Source: Burhinus oedicnemus
Taxonomy: Eukaryota > Chordata > Aves > Charadriiformes > Burhinidae
DNA length: 64,000 nt
NCBI GenBank assembly: GCA_008921705.1
Contig: VFFE01007669.1
Location: forward strand, 1,237,782 to 1,301,781
Direction: 5' to 3'
Part shown: positions 57,701-63,700 of the stretch, piece after piece
How the letters are laid out: each line of letters begins with the position of its first letter
How positions within the stretch are numbered: the first letter of the stretch is position 1
Notes under the pieces: generated by a model
Databases searched by the model: none
What the model saw: only the letters and a program-made list of their open reading frames with translations
Told to the model about the DNA's origin: nothing
Made by a program: the position numbers and the translations under genes

Positions 57701-60700
57701 AAAAGCTAATCATGTGAATGTTCCAGACTGTGCATTTACTGTAACTGACCTCTCTGAAGGCTCCAAATATGAGTTCAGAATTAGAGCAAAGAACACCGCT
57801 GGAGCTATCAGTCCTCCATCTGAACCCACAGGAACCATAATATGCAAGGATGAGTATGGTATGTAGATGGCATTAAAAATGTAAAATTTTATTTGAATAA
57901 TTAATACCAAATCCTCTTCTTTTTTTCCCCTTATGTTCTTGTTATAACAATCAGGGGGTTTTGTTTGTTTGTTTTGACAGAGGCACCAAGCATTGTTATC
58001 GATCCTACTTTGAAGGAAGGTTTAACAGTAAAAGCAGGAGACACCATTACAGTATCTGCTATTAGTATCCGTGGCAAACCACCTCCAACTTCAGCATGGT
58101 CAAAAGCTGGAAAAGATTTTAGACCTTCAGAGCTTGTGCACATTGAAACCACACCAACTTCTTCTACTCTAACTGTCAAATACGCAGCCAGAAAAGATTC
58201 TGGAGAATACACAATCACTGCAACCAATCCTTTTGGCACTAAGCAGGAGAGCGTACATGTGAAAGTTTTAGATGTTCCAGGACCTCCAGGCCCTATTGAG
58301 GTCAGCAATGTTTCAGCAGAAAAAGCGACACTTACATGGTCACCTCCTGCAGAAGATGGTGGATCACCAGTCAAATCATATGTTCTTGAAAAGAGAGAAA
58401 CTAGCCGACTGCTCTGGACATTGGTTGCTGAAAATATTGAAAGCTGTAGGCATGTTGTTAGCAAGCTCATTCAAGGAAATGAATATGTTTTCCGTGTCTC
58501 AGCAGTAAATCAATACGGCAAGGGTGAACCAGTACAATCAGAACCAGTTAAAATGGTCGATAGATTCGGTACGTAGAACAAGCTAAGAAGTTCCACTGTG
58601 TTTTTATTAATCTCTGAAGACCTGATCTTTGTTTTATATATACTTTCTTTTTCTTTATCAGGTCCCCCAGGCCCTCCTGGAAAACCAGAAGTAACAAATG
58701 TGACAAAAAATACTGTCACAGTTACCTGGAAGAGGCCAGTAGATGATGGTGGAAGTGAAATCACAGGTTATTATGTGGAGCGAAGAGAAAAGAAAGGTTT
58801 AAGATGGGTCAGAGCAACAAAGAAACCAGTTTCAGATCTTAGATGCAAAGTAACTGGTCTGCTGGAAGGAAATGAATACGAATTCCGTGTCAGTGCAGAA
58901 AATAGAGCAGGAGTTGGACCACCAAGTGATGCCTCAAACTCAGTCATATGCAAGGATGTTGCATGTTAGTATCATGCCTTTTCTTTTTTGGGGGTATGTG
59001 GGATGAGCAGGGAGCACATTCAGGCAGCATAAGAGTAACTTCCTCTGTAATGTAATGTTTTATCTTTTCCTCACTTTTCAGACCCACCAGGTCCACCTGC
59101 AAATCCAAGAGTGACTGATACTACAAAGACAAGTGCATCTTTAGCTTGGGGAAAGCCTCACTATGACGGTGGTCTTGACATCATTGGCTATATAGTTGAG
59201 CATCAAAAGGAAGGAGAAGAAGAATGGGTAAAAGACACAACAGGGACTGCTTTAAGAATCACTCAGTTTGTTGTTGCTCATCTGCAAACAGGAGCCAAAT
59301 ACAATTTCAGAATCTCTGCCATGAATGCTGCAGGTGTTGGTGAACCAGCAATAATTCCAAGCGTGGAAATCAAAGACCGGGAAGAGATTCCTGACTTTGA
59401 ATTAGATGCTGAGCTGAGAAGAACGCTTGTTGTTAGAGCTGGATTAACTATTCGGATATTTGTGCCAATTAAAGGACGTCCAACTCCAGAAGTTAAATGG
59501 ACAAAAGATGACATTTCACTGAAAGGACGTGCCAGTATTGAAAATACAGACTCTTTTACACTCTTGATTATCACAGATTGCACCAGATATGATGCAGGAA
59601 AATACGTAATGACTCTTGAAAATGCTGCTGGTAAGAAGACTGGCTTTGTAAATGTAAAAGTCTTGGATACACCAGGTCCGCCAATAAACCTTAAGCCAAG
59701 AGAAATAACCAAAGACAGCATCACCCTCCAATGGGATATGCCTCTGATAGATGGCGGTTCCCGTATAACGAACTATATTGTTGAGAAACGTGAATCGACT
59801 CGGAAAGCGTATTCAACAGTCACAACCAACTGCCAGAAGTGTTCCTTCAGGATTCCTAATTTGGCTGAGGGCTGTGAATACTATTTCAGAGTGCTGGCTG
59901 AAAATGAGTACGGTATTGGTGAACCAGCTGAAACTGCAGAACCAGTAAGAGCTTCTGAGGCGCCATCCCCACCTGAGAGTCTTAATATTATGGATGTAAC
60001 ACGGAACTCGGTTAGTCTGGCTTGGCCAAAACCAGAACATGATGGTGGCAGCAAGATCACTGGGTATGTAATTGAAGCACAGAGAAAAGGAACCAACCAG
60101 TGGGCACACATCACCACTGTAAAAACGCTGGACTGTGTAGTAAAGAATCTAACTGAAAATGAAGAGTATACTTTCCAGGTTATGGCAGTTAACAGTGCTG
60201 GAAGAAGTGCCCCAAGAGAAAGCAGACCAGTTATTATCAAGGAGCAAACAATGCTACCAGAGTTTGACCTCCGTGGTATCTACCAGAAAACAGTCATTGC
60301 CAAAGCTGGTGACAATATCAAGATTGAAATCCCCGTGCTTGGTCGTCCAAGGCCTACTGTGACTTGGAAGAAAGAAGACCAGATACTCAAGCAAACACAA
60401 AGGGTAAATTATGAAAATACTGCAACTGCAACCATATTAACCATCAATGAATGTAAACGAAGTGACAGTGGTCAATATCCACTGTCAGCTAAAAATATTG
60501 TTGGAGAAGTTAGTGAAGTAATCACAGTTCAAGTTCATGACATACCTGGACCTCCTACCGGACCAATCAAATTTGATGAAATTTCATCTGACTGTCTAAC
60601 GTTCTCATGGGAGCCTCCTCTGAATGACGGTGGTGTACCAATAAGTAACTATGTTGTAGAAATGCGTCAAACTGACAGTACCACATGGACTGAATTGGCA

Positions 60701-63700
60701 ACCACAGTGATACGTACTACATTTAAAGCCACTCGTCTTACTACTGGAGTTGAGTATCAGTTCCGTGTTAAAGCTCAAAACAGATATGGAATTGGTCCAG
60801 CCATTACTTCAGAGTCTGTAGTTGCCAACTACCCATTTAAAGTACCTGGGCCTCCTGGCACTCCTCAGGTGATTGCAGTCACCAAAGAAACCATGACCAT
60901 TAGCTGGAATGAGCCAGTTACTGATGGTGGAAGCCCAATTCTAGGCTATCATGTTGAAAGAAAAGAACGAAATAGCATTCTTTGGCAGACTGTGAGTAAA
61001 ATGCTGGTATCAGGCAACATCTTTAAATCAACTGGACTTACTGATGGCATTGCCTATGAATTCCGTGTTATAGCAGAAAATCTGGCTGGGAAGAGTAAGC
61101 CAAGCAAGCCATCTGAGCCTGTGTTTGCCCTAGACCCAATAGATCCACCTGGCAAGCCAATACCTCTGAACATTACAAGACATGCAGTTACACTGAAGTG
61201 GACTAAACCAGAATATAATGGAGGTTTTAAGATAACTGGCTACACCATTGAAAAAAGAGACCTTCCTAACGGCCGTTGGCTGAAGGCTAATTTCAGCAAT
61301 ATACTAGAGACTGAATTCACTGTAAGTGGTTTGACAGAAGATGCTGCCTATGAATTCCGTGTGATTGCGAGAAATGCTGGTGGAGCTATTAGTCAGCCCT
61401 CTGAGCCATCAGATGCAATAACTTGTAGAGATGACATTGAAGCACCAAAGATAAAGGTGGATGTTAAATACAAAGATACCTTAGTGCTGAAAGCAGGTGA
61501 AGTTTTCAGACTTGAGGCTGATGTTTCAGGTCGCCCTCTGCCAACTATGACATGGACAAAAGGAGAAAAAGAACTTGAAGACACAGCAAAATTAGAAATA
61601 AAAATAGCAGATTTCTCTACTGTTCTTGTCAATAAAGATTCTTCAAGAAGAGATGGTGGTGCCTATACGCTTACTGCAACAAATCCTGGTGGCTTTGCCA
61701 AGCATATCTTCAATGTTAAAGTTCTTGATAGACCTGGTCCCCCAGAAGGGCCTTTGGCTGTGTCTGAAGTCACTGCAGAAAAATGTGTGCTGTCATGGCT
61801 ACCTCCACTGGATGATGGAGGAGCAAAGATTGACCATTATGTGGTTGAAAAACGTGAAACCAGTAGATTGGCATGGACAGCTGTAGCCACAGAAGTTCCA
61901 TTAACTAAATTGAAGGTTACTAAGCTATTGAAGGGCAACGAATATGTATTCCGTGTTATGGCTGTTAACAAATATGGAGTCGGTGAGCCTCTGGAATCAG
62001 AGCCCGTTCTTGCAGTAAATCCATATGTGCCACCTGATCCACCTAAAACACCTGAAGTTACAGCAATTACAAAAGATTCTATGGTTGTCTGTTGGGGCCA
62101 TCCTGATTCTGATGGTGGGAGCCCGATAACTAACTATATTGTGGAACGTCGAGACAGGGCTGGTCTACGGTGGGTGAAATGTAACAAACGAGTTGTTACT
62201 GACTTACGTTATAAAGTGTCTGGACTGACAGAAGGCCATGAATATGAATACAGAGTTATGGCTGAAAATGCTGCTGGAGTCAGTGAGCCAAGCCCAACCA
62301 GTCCATTCTATAAAGCTTGTGATACTGTATTTAAGCCTGGTCCTCCAGGTAATCCTCGTGTTTTGGATAGCAGCAAGTCCTCAATTACAATAGCATGGAA
62401 CAAACCAATATATGATGGTGGTTCTGAGATCACAGGTTACATGGTTGAGATCGCACTACCTGAAGAAGATGAGTGGAAGATTGTAACTCCACCAGTAGGT
62501 CTAAAGGCCACTTCTTTTACCATCACTGACCTGAAAGAAAATCAAGAGTATAAAATACGGATATATGCTATGAACTCCGAAGGTCTTGGAGAACCTGCTC
62601 TTGTTCCTGGGACTCCAAAAGCTGAAGAAAGAATGCTACCTCCAGAGATTGAACTTGATGCAGAACTACGTAAAGTTGTCACTATTAGAGCCTGCTGTAC
62701 TCTAAGGCTCTTTGTCCCAATTAAAGGAAGACCAGCACCTGAAGTAAAATGGACAAGAGAACACGGGGAGTCTTTGGATAGAGCGAGCATTGAATCAACA
62801 AGCTCTTATACTCTACTTATTGTTGAAAATGTAAATAGATTTGATAGTGGCAAATACATACTGACAATAGAAAACAGCTCAGGTAGTAAGTCAGCATTTG
62901 TGAATGTCAGAGTTCTTGATACCCCAGGAGCACCTCAAGATTTGAAAATAAAAGAAGTTACAAAATCATCAGTTACACTGACATGGGAGCCTCCTCTCAT
63001 AGATGGTGGCTCTAAAATAAAAAATTACATTGTTGAAAAGCGTGAATCAACAAGAAAAGCTTATTCAACTGTTAATGCCAATTGCCACAAGACCAGCTGG
63101 AAAGTGGATTCACTGCAAGAGGGCTGCAACTACTACTTCAGAGTCCTAGCTGAAAATGAGTATGGAATAGGCCTTCCAGTTGAAACTTCAGAATCTGTAA
63201 AAGTATCAGAAAGACCGCTTCCACCAGGGAAAATAACTTTGTTGGATGTGACAAGAAATAGCGTATCCTTATCTTGGGAAAAACCTGAACATGATGGTGG
63301 TAGCAGAATTCTGGGCTACATTGTAGAAATGCAAAGCAAAGGCAGTGAAAAGTGGTCAACTTGTGCTACAGTAAAAGTTACTGAAGCCACTATCACAGGA
63401 TTGATCCAAGGTGAAGAATACACCTTCCGTGTTTCAGCTCAGAACGAGAAAGGTATCAGTGATCCTCGCCAGCTGGGTGTACCAGTTGTTGCAAAAGATC
63501 TTGTGATTCCACCAGCTTTCAAACTACTGTTTACCACTTTCAGTGTTTTAGCAGGAGAGGACTTAAAGGTTGATGTTCCTTTTGTTGGTCGACCCAAACC
63601 AGCAGTGTTTTGGCATAAAGATAATGTGGCATTGAAGCAGACTACAAGAGTAAATGCAGAAAGTTCAGAAAATAACACAGTGTTAACAATAAAAGAAGCA

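Noticed and set aside
57931..58470. A 179-codon minus-strand frame opposite the Ig-Fn3 exon at 57981
   Set aside because: It mirrors the conserved titin exon exactly, with no family resemblance of its own.
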